NCBI GenBank assembly: GCA_033439685.1
Contig: JAUEDM010000003.1
Coordinates: 1,580,001 to 1,644,000 of the forward strand
Direction: 5' to 3'
Length of the DNA stretch: 64,000 bases
From: Apodospora peruviana
Lineage: Eukaryota > Ascomycota > Sordariomycetes > Sordariales > Lasiosphaeriaceae
The notes beneath the pieces are model-generated. The model had not been told where the DNA came from. It saw only the letters and a list, made by a program, of their open reading frames with translations, and did not search any database. Position 1 is the stretch's first letter. Every line of letters begins with the position of its first letter. The position numbers and the translations under genes were made by a program. Below, piece by piece: positions 32,102 to 43,227 of this stretch.

Positions 32102-33416
32102 TTAATCCAAACCCGGGAAGGCCACCAGCTTCGGCTGATTGCCTTTGCCCTTTCTCCGCTTCTTCTTTGGCTGCGCCGTCCTTGCAGGGCGCTCATCTTC
32201 ACTATCGTCGTCGTCGTCATCACTCGGGTCGTCATCATCGCTAGCAGAAGATCTCTTGATGGTCGGAGCTTGTAGTTCTTCCTCGTTGTCCTCAGCCGCC
32301 TCGGCCCAGACCTTGACAGTCTTTCCGCCGCCACTGATAAGTCTGTTTTGGAAGTCGAACGTTAAGGAGGCGACACCTTCGATGTCGTCGTGCTTCAGCA
32401 CGGACTGCACCTCTCGCCGTTTCAAGTCCACGATGCTCATGCTGCCGTCTCCCACGCCAACAATGACCTTTTTTCCCCATCCAAGCTCATCTGGAACCTG
32501 GACAATGGCGTCCAAGCTCTCTCCATCTCTTCTGGTCTGTCCACCGGCGACATAGATTCTGTCTTGTTGATCATCCCATGCACCGCGGTCCCAGAGCGTC
32601 AAAACTCCGCCGCCGGTGCCTACGGCGAGGACACCGTTGCTCCGCATCTTCTTCGGGCCGAGCCCAGACGCGATGAGAGTAGAGCAAAGCAGCTCATCTT
32701 CTTGGTCCTCCGATTTTGCCAGGATTCCATGTCTAAGGTCGGTGACCGCAAGGGTCGTGCCTCCGGTGGACACCCACTGCTTTGGGAATCCGGAGGTGCT
32801 CTCTGAAGAAGCAGGAAGGGGCGTGATGCTGGATATATAGTCGGCATGAGGAACATGCTTGCGAACGGGCTTCGGGTTCAGGTGGCCATTCTCGCGAAGG
32901 TCAAAGATATAGAGGCTGCCCGAATCGGTACCAAGAAGAAGCGTCTGGGGGGAGAGGATGTTGAGAATGGCCGGGCTGTCGACGGCACCGCCAACTGTGT
33001 TACGGGGAGGAAGGCCGATCTTGGATATGACGAGGCCAGTTTCTGGGGAGAAGTGCTTGATCACGGAGTCGGTACCGGCGGAGTACAGAGCTGAACAGTC
33101 GGGGAACGGTCAATGGAGGAACCTGGGGCCTGGAGGCACGGAAGGACTGACCTTCTCCGTCGTGGCTATAGGCTAGGCATCGACAGCTTCCCTTGTGGCG
33201 GCGGGTATTCCAGACACTCTTGATGAGGCCGCGACCACCACTTGTGCTGCTGTTCTGGTCACTGCCATCCAACGGCGCATCGTCGTCGGTGGATGGGATT
33301 TTGAATGTTTCAACTCGGCCGCTAGACAAGCCGACAGTCAGAAGCGGCTTGGACGGATGCAAAGCCTGTGTAAACAGGTCCGCCGTCAACGGAAGTGTGC
33401 AAAGGTTCTCGAGCAT
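32102..33416 (-). CDS. JIP5: WD-repeat protein JIP5
   Basis: Exons are 33152..33416 and 32102..33090 on the minus strand, with a 61-bp intron (GTCAGT donor), giving 417 aa. It starts MLENLCTLPLTADLFTQALHP, followed by WD40-type blades: RCLAYSHDGE..ALYSAGTDSVIKHF, LLLGTDSGSLYIFDLR, VSTGGTTLAVTDLRHG, VLAVGTGGGVLTLWDRG, VIVGVGDGSMSIVDLKRR and LISGGGKTVKVW. The tail is an Asp/Ser-rich acidic block followed by KKKRRKGKG, a likely nuclear or nucleolar signal. Yeast Jip5 is linked to 60S ribosome biogenesis. It is divergent from the chitinase gene. Confidence 0.92.
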
Positions 33417-33979
33417 GCTGGGCGAGATTGAGCTGTCCGATGCAGCACAATAGGTCTGTTTCAGTTAGTTAGATCGTAATTCATATCTATTTATCAGGTA
33501 ATTATGTTGAGTACCGGGTGCGCGAGAAAATGAGACAATCGCCGAACTGTTCTAGGCAGACCAGGACGCGACCAATTGTGAAAAAAATCAAATCGGATGG
33601 AGCTCTATGGAAGCTCTTGCAGTTACAGGTTCTTCCCGCTTTTAGCGTTGTACTCCTTCCATGTCAAGCATGTTAGGGTGGGGACAGCGGGGAGACGCCC
33701 TGCCTGCTACTAGGTGTGTAGCAAGGCAGGCTCAACAGGGGTTCAAATGGCCGATTTGGACTGCACGATGATCGCTATCTACAGTGTAATCCGTAAACAC
33801 CAAAACAATTGAAGGCTGCCAGGATCAAAACCGGTTTGCCCAGACCAACCCATCGAAATGTCGACATGATGGGGCATTAGTTCTAGTGTACATAACAGTA
33901 GTGCATAGCAACTTTCAGCAACACTCACCATCAAAGGCAATACAACTTGTTCTGTTTCTATTCAATTCCGCCTCGCATC
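33417..33979. other. Divergent promoter region, JIP5 / GH18 chitinase
   Basis: 563 bp between divergent start codons. No TATA box or known site was recognised and no gene is seen. Confidence 0.45.
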
Positions 33980-35414
33980 ATGTTGCTGCCCTCTTGGTCC
34001 TTGTCACTCGTCCTGCGGTGGACTCTCCTCGTTATGGCAGCCGCCACCGAGGTCGCTGCCATAGCCTCTCCTCGATGCATCATGTATCTCACTGGGTACG
34101 ATCTCCATGGACCATAGCATGGTTACCTGAAATACCTACCTACCTACATTGAGCATCATCGCACCCATGACAACTAACGGCCCCAACCTTTGCCTGCCTC
34201 TGCCGCAGTCAGCACCCCGTTGTGCCTCCTGTCGATCAGCTCGAACACGTCACTCACGTCGCGTTGGCGTTCATGAGCCCAGGCATCTTCAACGACCCTC
34301 TCCGGACAGACTGGCCACTTTTCACCACCGTTGACGATGTGCGAGCCAAATTTCGCAAAGACGCCAAAATCATGATCGCCATCGGTGGCTGGGGCGACAC
34401 CATCGGCTTCTCTGTTGCTGCCCTTACTGACGCGACACGCAAAGTCTTTGCCGAGAACGTTGCACGCATGGTCGAGGCAACGGGTGCCGATGGTCAGGCA
34501 TTTTCTTCCCACATATCTTCAATTTCTAGTCTAACATAGCCAGCACAGGTGTTGATGTTGACTGGGAATACCCGGGGTAAGCCGTCAAGCAACATTGTAT
34601 CCTGTTCTCCTCCGTCTTTCATGCCCCTGACAGGCAGTTGTATTGCAGTGGAAACGGCGAGGACTACAAAGAAGTTCCAAACTCCGCCAAGTACTGGGAA
34701 ATCAACGCCTACCCTATCCTCCTTGGCGAACTACGCGCTGCGCTAGGTCCAGACAAAGTATTGTCGGCCGCGGTGCCCGGCCTTGAGCGAGATATGCTCG
34801 CCTTCACCCGCGAGACCGTTCCGCATATCATGCGCCATCTCGACTTCCTCAACGTGATGACGTACGACCTGTTGAACCGCCGTGACAACGTGACCAAGCA
34901 CCACACGGGCGTCAACTTGAGCTTGGAGGCAGTGGATAACTATGTCGCAAGGGGTGCCGCGCCCCAGACTCTGAACCTTGGATTCGCTTTCTACACCAAG
35001 TACGTTCGGACAGAGCACGAAGCATGCGCAAAGCTCGCGTCGCCAGTCGGATGTCCTACTCTCTTACTGGAGGACCCGAAGACCGGCGTTGACCTTGGTC
35101 GTACCGGCGGGTTTTCCTGGCATGATTCTGTCCCGGAAGATGTGGCAGAGTCCTTCACGAGGGCGGTCGAGAAAGGCACGTACGACGATCAGAAAGGAGG
35201 TTACTACTACTGGGATGAAGCCGAAGACATCTGGTGGACCTTTGATACGACAGATGCCATCAGGCACAAGTTTCCCCTGATTATGGACAAGAGAAGGCTC
35301 GGTGGAGTGTTTGCATGGGGACTGGGCGAAGATGCACCAATGTATGAGCATTTGGCAGCCCTCAATGATGGGCTGGCCAGACACAAGTCAAAGAACAGAA
35401 AGGAGGAGTTGTGA
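33980..35414 (+). CDS. Secreted GH18 chitinase-family glycosidase
   Basis: Exons are 33980..34095, 34209..34492, 34549..34576 (28 nt) and 34649..35414, giving 397 aa. The N-terminus MLLPSWSLSLVLRWTLLVMA is a signal peptide with cleavage likely after VAAIAS. GH18 motifs are IMIAIGGWGD (strand 3) and DGVDVDWE split across the second intron, with Glu140 as the acid/base. NVMTYDLLNRRDN and GVFAWGLGEDAP follow. The short third exon carries the catalytic motif itself. Two in-frame acceptors, at 34634 and 34649, could add five residues after YPG; the second gives the common YPGGNGEDYK form and was chosen. No chitin-binding module is present. It would act on chitin outside the cell or in the wall. 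Confidence 0.87.
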
Positions 35415-35983
35415 CCTCCTAGGAGAAAGCCCAAATTTAAGTTTGCATCCCCTATTTGCGTCGGTAATAATTTGCGATCAAGCACCAAATCTAGCAAGTA
35501 TGGCATCAGTACCGAATACGAGAACCGGCGACATGTTGGGGTTGATCTTTATTTGCTTACGATTTCCTTCCCCTTTTTTTTTCTATCGATTCGAGGCTAC
35601 TTTCTGAATTTGCTAAAGTGTGCTTTCAGTTACTCCGGGGTCGGCAGGAAACGTTCGCTTTCGCAGTATTGCCACCAGCCACCGGATGAGTTTTCTACTC
35701 ATACGTATCTCTGGAAATAACTCGGTTGACCACATTAGCAATCATTCAAGTGCCGGCTTCTTTTTGTGTTGTACGAGCGATGGTTGGCCAATCTTGAGCT
35801 GGAGCTGCCCCATGGTGGCTGTTGTGGCAGTGCCACACAATCGATTCTTAGTAGAATTCTGAGAGGCCTCAGAGCCTGGTCTCCAATTCTCCATTAATGT
35901 TAGACAGCCGCCTCTCGACCCTTTCAACCCTCCTGCATCTGCCTCTGGCAATTCCAAGACTTAGCCTTTGAACAGCAGGCAGT
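35415..35983. other. Intergenic region upstream of the HeLo/PigL_N-like gene
   Basis: 570 bp containing a T-rich stretch after the chitinase stop. No coding sequence is supported. Confidence 0.45.
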
Positions 35984-37621
35984 ATGGATGACGGCGGGCC
36001 CCTTTCAGTGGCAGCAAACGCTTTTGCGATTGTTAGCATGGCTGACGTTGTCTTCCGAAGCGGCAAGCAGTTATACGACCTCTATAGTCGCACACACAAT
36101 GCACCGGCATCAATGGCTCAGTTGCTGGACGAACTTCGCACGTCAACCTCCATCATTGCTCACGTGAGGATATTCCTGCACGAGTTTGAGACTTCTGCCT
36201 TTGCCATAACAGACGGACAGTCCCTACCACAAATCAGAACTGTTCTCACCCTGATTAGCCATGAATACGACATCCTCGCCAGGCTCATCCAGAACGCGCA
36301 GAGCGCCTCTTCGGATGGCTGGCTCGGCCAGTTCACCAAGAGCCTGCGCTGGGTCATGGAGGAACAGAAACTCTTGCAGTCGTCCCGGCGGCTACAACGG
36401 CTCACTGCCTCGATGACTGTTGCGTTATCGGTAACCGGGAGACGGAATGATGTTCTGATGCGCCGCGAGCTCGATGCGACGAGAGCTGACATCACGAAGC
36501 TTGCGCAGAAGATAGAAGAGCGCATGTCGAACAGCATAGTACCTCTTTCCAGGACGGACTCACTGAGACTACAGCAACAAAAGCTCGCCAGAAGAATTCA
36601 ACGAGTCAAAACTCAGGGCCGGCAATCCGGAAGCATACCAAGGCCCGTACCCCCAGCCTCCACAGCAATTTGCAGCTATCTCGAGAACCTCGTCCTGTAC
36701 GAGCATGAGGACGAGAGTATCCAGCTGGTCGAACCAATCTACGAGGAGATTACCGTGCCCCTCTTGCTCCTGAAGAATGCGCTTGTGGCCGCAGTTCAAG
36801 CCGCTTTGGCTTCCAGTGAGCTGGCTGTCTCAAAGTCGGACATCAGGTTCGTTAGCAACATGAGCAACCTGCTTCTGGCTCACGCCCACGCCGCCTCGGC
36901 TGCACGCCTTCGATCGAAAGTCACGCGCCTTGACGCAAAAGAGAATCCCGGCAAATCGGCCATGTTACGGTCCAACGGTCGACCTGCGAAACACGTTCCC
37001 AGTTCTGAGCACTGGGAGTCATGGAAGGGTATCATGATCATGGATGCGCCGAGTCGTCCCCGATGGTCCGAAGACCAGCGCCACAGCTCGCTCCATGTCA
37101 TCAAGGCGAGTCCCAGAGAAACACCCTGGGGCCTCCTGCGCCCAGAGCTCGTCCTCGGCCGTGATGGCGGTAGCCTCCCCAGGGTGCTCGGGTTCAGGTT
37201 CTCGTTTTCTCCGCTGCAGAAACTGTCGACAGTCGGAGTATCCGTCTCTTACATCTCTCAGCCATTGCTGCAGCGATTCATCTGGAACCTTCCAAAGCGC
37301 TACCCATCCGACAAATCGAACTATGTCCGTTGCTCTCGCGCGGCCGCTTTGCCGGAAGAATCGCCCATGCTATGCTCGTCCTGTTGGCGCAGAAAGACGG
37401 TACAATGGGATGATCTAGACAATGGACTCTCCAAACATGAGCGCCCGGGACGCGGGCAGGATCTCAGACCTGTCCGTTATCGTGGGTCCGGTCGGTCCGG
37501 GTCATATCGAACTCGACAATTCCGTGGTGCTTCGGCGAAAGAGCATCAGTCAAAGGAACCAGCACGAGGCAGCAGCCGCCGATGTGGAGCTAAGCTCATC
37601 TCTTCTGCAACTCTGACCTAG
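35984..37621 (+). CDS. PigL_N/HeLo-like domain protein, C-terminal half uncertain
   Basis: Open frame of 545 codons. It begins MDDGGPLSVAANAFAIVSMADVVFRSGKQLYDLYS, the typical start of the helical N-terminal domain found on fungal STAND/NLR-like and PigL-type proteins. About 200 residues of amphipathic helix follow (coiled-coil-like ITKLAQKIEERMSNSIVP and QQQKLARRIQR). A second helical block near residues 230-310 includes EEITVPLLLLKNALVAAVQAAL. After about residue 340 the composition changes to a Trp/Pro/Arg-rich stretch unlike the first half. A different frame around 37422-37616 looks more protein-like. An unrecognised intron or a frame break may lie near 36.9-37.4 kb. No NTPase or repeat domain is visible. 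The family is often linked to heterokaryon incompatibility and signalling; the role here is unknown. Confidence 0.6.
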   Translation: MDDGGPLSVAANAFAIVSMADVVFRSGKQLYDLYSRTHNAPASMAQLLDELRTSTSIIAHVRIFLHEFETSAFAITDGQSLPQIRTVLTLISHEYDILARLIQNAQSASSDGWLGQFTKSLRWVMEEQKLLQSSRRLQRLTASMTVALSVTGRRNDVLMRRELDATRADITKLAQKIEERMSNSIVPLSRTDSLRLQQQKLARRIQRVKTQGRQSGSIPRPVPPASTAICSYLENLVLYEHEDESIQLVEPIYEEITVPLLLLKNALVAAVQAALASSELAVSKSDIRFVSNMSNLLLAHAHAASAARLRSKVTRLDAKENPGKSAMLRSNGRPAKHVPSSEHWESWKGIMIMDAPSRPRWSEDQRHSSLHVIKASPRETPWGLLRPELVLGRDGGSLPRVLGFRFSFSPLQKLSTVGVSVSYISQPLLQRFIWNLPKRYPSDKSNYVRCSRAAALPEESPMLCSSCWRRKTVQWDDLDNGLSKHERPGRGQDLRPVRYRGSGRSGSYRTRQFRGASAKEHQSKEPARGSSRRCGAKLISSATLT

Positions 37622-38890
37622 TTCAAGTCGGTTACTATTTGACACACAAGAATCGCGATACGCGAGTGACGGGCCAGATCTGTAAGCGATCCTGTTGGGC
37701 AGTAGAGATTATGCTACAGCGGTGCTGTTAAGCTTGAATAACTGTTTCACCGCACGACAATAATCCAGCCCCGTGACTCGCCACAAGATATCCACAGCAC
37801 GACGTACCAGAACACATCGTCTTCCCGACAAGCAATCACGGGTCAGAAGGTACCCACCCATAGGATAATACTCCGTAAGCAGTCACTCCTACAACCTTCC
37901 TCCCCTTAGCAGTAATTTGTAAACTGACTGGTGATTCTACTCGACAGGTCCTGCTACTGTAGATCCCTTTGCAGTAGTAACTGCCGGCGCAAATACCTAC
38001 AGGCACATACCGGACTGGCAAGCTCATCCAGCGCCGCACCTCATCCGAACCTCATCCTCGAGATATCTCCCGGCTAGACCACTGATGGTCCAACCTGGTG
38101 CGGGACGGCCATTGTGATGGTAGCAAGAGGGCGGCGATGATGCTCTTGGCTCTCAGCTCCAGCTGGCTAAGCTTTTTTCGTTTTTCAAAGGCGGGTGAAA
38201 GACTTTTGAAGGTCTCTCCGGAGAAGATGGAGGTAGAGCCTTGGTTCGAATATCCCACACGTCTGTCTTTGTCGGGGCCCAGATGTTGTGGTGGAAATAC
38301 CGCGATTACGGAATCCCAATTCCACAATATGTACTTCTGACTATGGTTTGGATAAAGACAAAACGATTGGTCGGTAAACCACATCCTGACCGAATCGACG
38401 GGACGAGCGGCCGCCAGAAATCTGAAATGTGCAGGTAGGCAATCGGCTCAAGTTCACATTTTCCGATGGCGGGTGGTATGCAATGCGGTGCAAGGTACCT
38501 GATAGATTTCTGCATGCAAGCTTGGTACATTACGGCCTGGTTACTATAAATGGATAATCCTACGTCCTCTGCAGCGGTGATTGGTACCTCTTCTTGGCCT
38601 GTCCCGTAACTGATAGCGAAAGACAATTGATTTTCGTGGAATTCGGCATGTAGTGTAACCCAAACCCAGCTGATCTAGACCTACGCCATGCTGTAGCCAC
38701 GGAATTGTCAAAAGGTGATGCCCACCAAGAGACGTGCGAGGAACTTGCTTCTTTGAAAATTCTGCTATCATCGCGGCCTCGACGGTTCCAATTGAGCATT
38801 CTACGCCGGTCTATTCCCTTGACCAACAGGGGCCAGTGTTCAGACTCGAGGACAGGAGCACTCTTCACCTCATCACGAGAACTCGCGATA
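37622..38890. other. Intergenic region upstream of the GMC oxidoreductase
   Basis: 1.27 kb. Small open frames on both strands have no motif or codon bias. An in-frame extension upstream of the GMC ATG is open but precedes a clear signal peptide, so it is taken as leader. Nothing else is seen. Confidence 0.45.
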
Positions 38891-41309
38891 ATGCCCCTTC
38901 GAGGTCCATGGGCCATTTTGGCGCTGTTACTGTCGCCAACCGTTCTGCTGGGTACCGTTGCACAGCCTAGACTGGTACCTCGTCATGCAACTGTTGTGGA
39001 CAGACAGACTGTCAATTCAAACTATACGTTCATCATTGCTGGAGGTGGCATCGCAGGACTAACGCTCGCCGACCGGCTGACGGAGGATTCAAGTGGTAAG
39101 TGGTAGAAACAGTTCCAGCTCGGGTCTCGAGCTTTCACAGGTGGCAGTGGGCACTCATAAAGGTATCTTATGATTCTAGTTACCGTTCTCGTCCTCGAAG
39201 CAGGACCATTTGACCAGGGCCAGGATGGCATCCTCATCCCTGGTGCATTTGCCCCATACCTCTATTTCTGGCCCAACTTGGTCACGGTACCTCAAGTCGG
39301 GCTTAACGACCGGTCTTTCCCAGCTATTTGCGCTCAAGTTGTTGGTGGAGGCAGCACCATCAATGCAATGGTGTTTCTGAGGTATGTTCTACCGGGGCGT
39401 ACCATACCATGGCGGTTCATAACCTGACCACTTATGGACGTATTACAGGGGTGCAACAGTGGATTATGATGGATGGGAATCTCTTGGAAACCCAAGGCAT
39501 AGCTGGGATGACTTGTTTCCATACTTCCTCAAGGTGACTACCTACGTATCCTCTCGGTTAGATATACTGAAACGGATATTTCCTGACATAGGATCTGACC
39601 ATTTCAGAGCGAAAACTTCACCCGTCCAAGTGCTTCCTTCGCCAAAGCAGGCAATATCTCGTGGGATGAAGCTGTACGGGCTCATAAAGGGCCGGTGAAG
39701 TACTCATACCCAAACTACTTTTACCCAGGGAGTGGTAGGTTCAACCAAACTGGACTCAGAGTGCTACGGCTTCCCATAATCAAAGCTGATACTTCAGTGA
39801 AACAAAGCAAACTGGTGGAACGCTGCCAAATCCGTTGGCCTTGAGCCCGTCAAGGACCCCAACGCTCCGAATTCAAAAAATGGTAAGCCGCCGCCTGATA
39901 ATCTCAGTAATTCAGTATAGACTAAGTGATGCCGGTGTGATATCGTACAGGAATATTCTGGTTCCCAACGGTGCTCGATGTCCCCAGCATGACACGGAGC
40001 TATGCCCGGCGGAACCACTACGACAAGGTCATAACCTCGCGCCCAAATTACCACGTACTCGCATCAAACACGGTCTCAAAGATCCTCTTTCGCAACAAAC
40101 AGGCCATTGGCGTGAGCTATCTCCCGACTGCTGGAGGAACTGCCTCAAGCGTGTACGCATCAAAGGAAGTCATCCTGGCTGCTGGAGGGCTTCATACACC
40201 ACAAATCCTCCAACTCTCGGGTATAGGACCCAAGAAACTACTCGAAAAGCTGAGCATACCCGTCGTTGCGGATCTTCCAGGTGTTGGACAGAATCTCCAG
40301 GATCAGCCCACCCTGGAAGTGCCATACAACTGCAAGTTCCCTATCTCCTGTGTCATGTGTTAACTCCCGAATAATAGAAACGGCTAATCAACTGTAACTA
40401 TTTCTTTTCACTATAGTCAGCGCAAACGTGATCCCCAACCCGGGTACTTTCCTTACAAATGCCACATATAACGCAGAGCAGCGGGCTTTTTACGACGCTC
40501 ACCAGCCAAGCGCCTATAGTATCATCGCTACACTCAGTACCAATATTGCCCGGGTCTCGCTGCAACAGGCTACGGCGGCGTACAAGCAGATGGTAGCACA
40601 AGCGCGTGCGCGCAATCCCGCCGACTCTCTCCCAACCGACGTTGATGCCACCGTCCTCGAGGGCTACAAAGCCCAGCGCAAGCTCATTCTCCAGCAGTTC
40701 GAGTCGGGCAGCGCCGCTATTGGAAATTTGCACTGGGGCACCGCCGACTCGGCTCTGATCTACCTCCTCAAGCCCCTAAGCCGCGGCTCGGTAAACATCA
40801 ACTCGACCGACCCGCTGGCTCCTGTGGTAATCGACTACCGCACCGCTACCGACCCGGCCGATCTCCAGGTGTACACGGCCCTGTTCCGCAAGAACCGCCA
40901 GATCTTCGCCGCGCGGAACATGCAGGTGCTCGGCCCGACTGAGGCCAGCCCCTTCGGCGCGCAACTGACCACCGACGCTCAGATCGCGACCGTCATGCGG
41001 AACCAGGTGAACCCGTCTAATTCGCATCAGTGCTGTACCGCTGCAATGATGCCCAGGAAGCTGGGTGGAGTTGTCTCGAGCGAGCACGAGGTATACGGAG
41101 TCAAGGGGCTGAGGGTCGCGGATATCAGCTTTTGGCCCACGGAGGTATCGGGCGCTCCAACCGCGACCATGTATGCATCGGCGGAACTTGCAAGTAGTCT
41201 CTCGCTATCAATCCGTGTTATTCTCCGCTGTGTGGGTGCGAAAGCTGACATATGGGTACAGCTCGCCGATATGATAAAAAAGGAGTATTGTTTGGATGAC
41301 TATTGCTAA
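38891..41309 (+). CDS. Secreted GMC-family FAD oxidoreductase
   Basis: Eight exons: 38891..39095, 39180..39381, 39449..39533, 39608..39734, 39808..39882, 39951..40331, 40417..41189 and 41262..41309, giving 631 aa. A signal peptide (PWAILALLLSPTVLLGTVAQ) is followed by FIIAGGGIAGLTLADRL (ADP-binding GxGxxG), VLVLEAGP, VVGGGSTINAMVFLRG, VILAAGGLHTPQILQLSGIG (GMC signature 2) and DLPGVGQNLQDQP. The C-terminal domain has the catalytic-region histidine in SNSHQCCTAAMMPR. The second catalytic position, usually His or Asn before a T-x-YA helix, reads V-S-G-A-P-T-A-T-M-Y-A, so that His seems absent. Introns 6 and 7 appear to use GC donors (GCAAGT). Homology suggests an alcohol, glucose or aryl-alcohol oxidase or dehydrogenase; substrate unknown. 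Confidence 0.85.
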
Positions 41310-42342
41310 TTAGCCAGGGGACAAGTGTGTCTGGCTCCTTGTTCGTGTTCTCTTTTCAGGATTGATGCACATTTGTAATTTCATCATGATTTGCCAGAGA
41401 GGGTATCACTAGGACGATGTCCCAAATACATTTCGGGAGCACGAGGAAGCGTTACAACTCGGACGAGCTCACTTGAGGACCTTTCATCGCCTCAGAAGCA
41501 TCATCATCTCCCAGGTCTCTATCTAGCCTTTGGTTCTACGTTGTTCTGAACTTATGGTCCAGTAGTCACTTTGCCCATATTCTTGATACCCCCCTCACCA
41601 GTGGTATTATTAGCTAGTTTAGAAGTCCATCCACCCGTTCACTTCCATAAACCTGAGCTTGAATCCTATTTTAGCTAATTCGGCTCGTTACACAACGCCC
41701 CTTCCCACATGACAAAGCCGAGATGTAAACCGTATCAGTAATCGCTGTGTTACATCCATGCAGCACTTAGTCATAGCTCGGGGCTTGATAGGCCTGTTTC
41801 CAAGTTCCCCTGAGAAGGATCATAACGCGAGAAAGTATGTCCTGGAGATCAGATAACTCCAAATCCTTGATGACGAGATCGGCGTCATGAAATTCCTTTG
41901 TAGCCTCATTGGTCGGTATGTTGACTCTATAGGGCGGGCATTATGTCTAGAAGGCCCTTTACATATAATATAACATCTCCGGCGGCAACTGAAAGAAAGG
42001 GTAGGGAAGATCAATCTGACACGGCTTGATTGAAGAGTTCCCACTCGCAAACTCACCATTGCTACATAATGGCACTACTCATCACTCGGAACACTCTTGG
42101 CGAGTGTTTGGAAAATTTGTCAATAGCATCTAAGCCAAGCGGCCAACAAGGTGAAGATAATCTAGAACACTATATATAAGGCATCGAATACCCATTACCC
42201 CTTGACTCGAGTAGTTTATCAAGTACTAACTCAGTTAGCAACCGCCCGGGCCTATCTTGAAGTTGTAACTTCGACATCAACTTGCAAGTGTCTATTACTA
42301 CACCATTCACCCCCAAGCCACCGTAGTAACGACATATCGACA
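41310..42342. other. Intergenic region upstream of the alpha/beta hydrolase
   Basis: 1 kb, AT-rich, with a TATA-like element near its end (listed). No gene is supported. Confidence 0.45.
42171..42180 (+). promoter_or_regulatory. Probable TATA box of the alpha/beta hydrolase gene
   Basis: TATATATAAG lies 163 bp upstream of the ATG at 42343, followed by a CT/CA-rich leader. It matches the TATA(A/T)A(A/T) consensus. Position fits a fungal inducible promoter. Confidence 0.5.
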
Positions 42343-43227
42343 ATGGTAGCAACAAAGATATCTACCATCGATGCCGATGGCGTCCAGATATTCTATAGAT
42401 CGGCCGGCCCTGCCACGGCACCCACTATCGTCCTCCAACACGGCTTCCCGAGCTCATCACACATGTTCCGCAACCTCATTCCTCTCCTCGCAACCCGGTA
42501 CCGCGTCATCGCCCCGGACCTCCCGGGGTTCGGATTCACCCAAGTCCCTGCCGACCGCAACTACAAATACACATTCGCCTCGCTCACCCAGACATTCACC
42601 GCCTTCGTCGATGCTCTGAAGCTCACAAGCTTCGCCGTCTATATCTTCGACTACGGCGCACCAACAGCTCTGCGCTTCGCCCTGCAGCGGCCAGACTCCA
42701 TCGCCGCCATCATCTCCCAGAACGGCAACGCCTACGAAGATTGCATCGACAAGAATGTCTGGGCACCGTTCGCCAAACTCTGGGTCAACAACCCGGCACA
42801 AACGGACCGCGATGCCGCCGAGGACTTCGCGCTCGGATTGCCCTTCACCCTGTTCCAGTACCAAGACGGCTCGCCACACCCGCAGGACATCCCGCCCGAA
42901 GCGCTGTACCTGGACCAGGCACTGCTGGAGCGGCCGGGGAACAAGGCCACCCAGCTCGACCTCCTAACCGATTACCAGACCAACATTGCGCTGTATCCCG
43001 AGTTCCACGAATACTTCCGCTCGCACCCGGAGCTGCCGGTGCTGACGGCCTGGGGCAAGAACGACAAGATCTTTATCGCGCCCGGGGCGGAAGCGTTCAA
43101 GAGGGATGTCAAGAACCTTGAGACCAAATGGTTAGATGCCGGCCACTTTGCGCTTGAGACCAATGAGGCGCAGATGGCGGAGGGGATATTTGATTTCCTG
43201 GAGAAATACAATGTGTTCAAGGACTAG
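42343..43227 (+). CDS. Alpha/beta hydrolase (epoxide hydrolase/haloalkane dehalogenase-like)
   Basis: Single exon, 294 aa, no signal peptide. Motifs in order: LQHGFPSSSHMFRN (oxyanion HGxP), VIAPDLPGFGFT, and the nucleophile elbow VYIFDYGAPTALRFA with Asp103 in place of Ser, as in epoxide hydrolases and dehalogenases. A cap region follows (130-225), then AWGKNDKIF (Asp241) and DAGHFALE (His268). The triad Asp-His-Asp is complete by inspection. The usual lid tyrosines of epoxide hydrolases were not confirmed, so the exact reaction is open. It has a TATA-like promoter and lies in the same direction as the GMC oxidoreductase, with 1 kb between them. Confidence 0.88.
   Translation: MVATKISTIDADGVQIFYRSAGPATAPTIVLQHGFPSSSHMFRNLIPLLATRYRVIAPDLPGFGFTQVPADRNYKYTFASLTQTFTAFVDALKLTSFAVYIFDYGAPTALRFALQRPDSIAAIISQNGNAYEDCIDKNVWAPFAKLWVNNPAQTDRDAAEDFALGLPFTLFQYQDGSPHPQDIPPEALYLDQALLERPGNKATQLDLLTDYQTNIALYPEFHEYFRSHPELPVLTAWGKNDKIFIAPGAEAFKRDVKNLETKWLDAGHFALETNEAQMAEGIFDFLEKYNVFKD

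Noticed and set aside
40358..40416. GT donor (GTTAAC) for GMC intron 6
   Set aside because: It is in phase, but would insert residues C-K-F-P-I-S-C-V-M before FSANVIPNPG. The GCAAGT donor gives the family-like VPYNFSANV.
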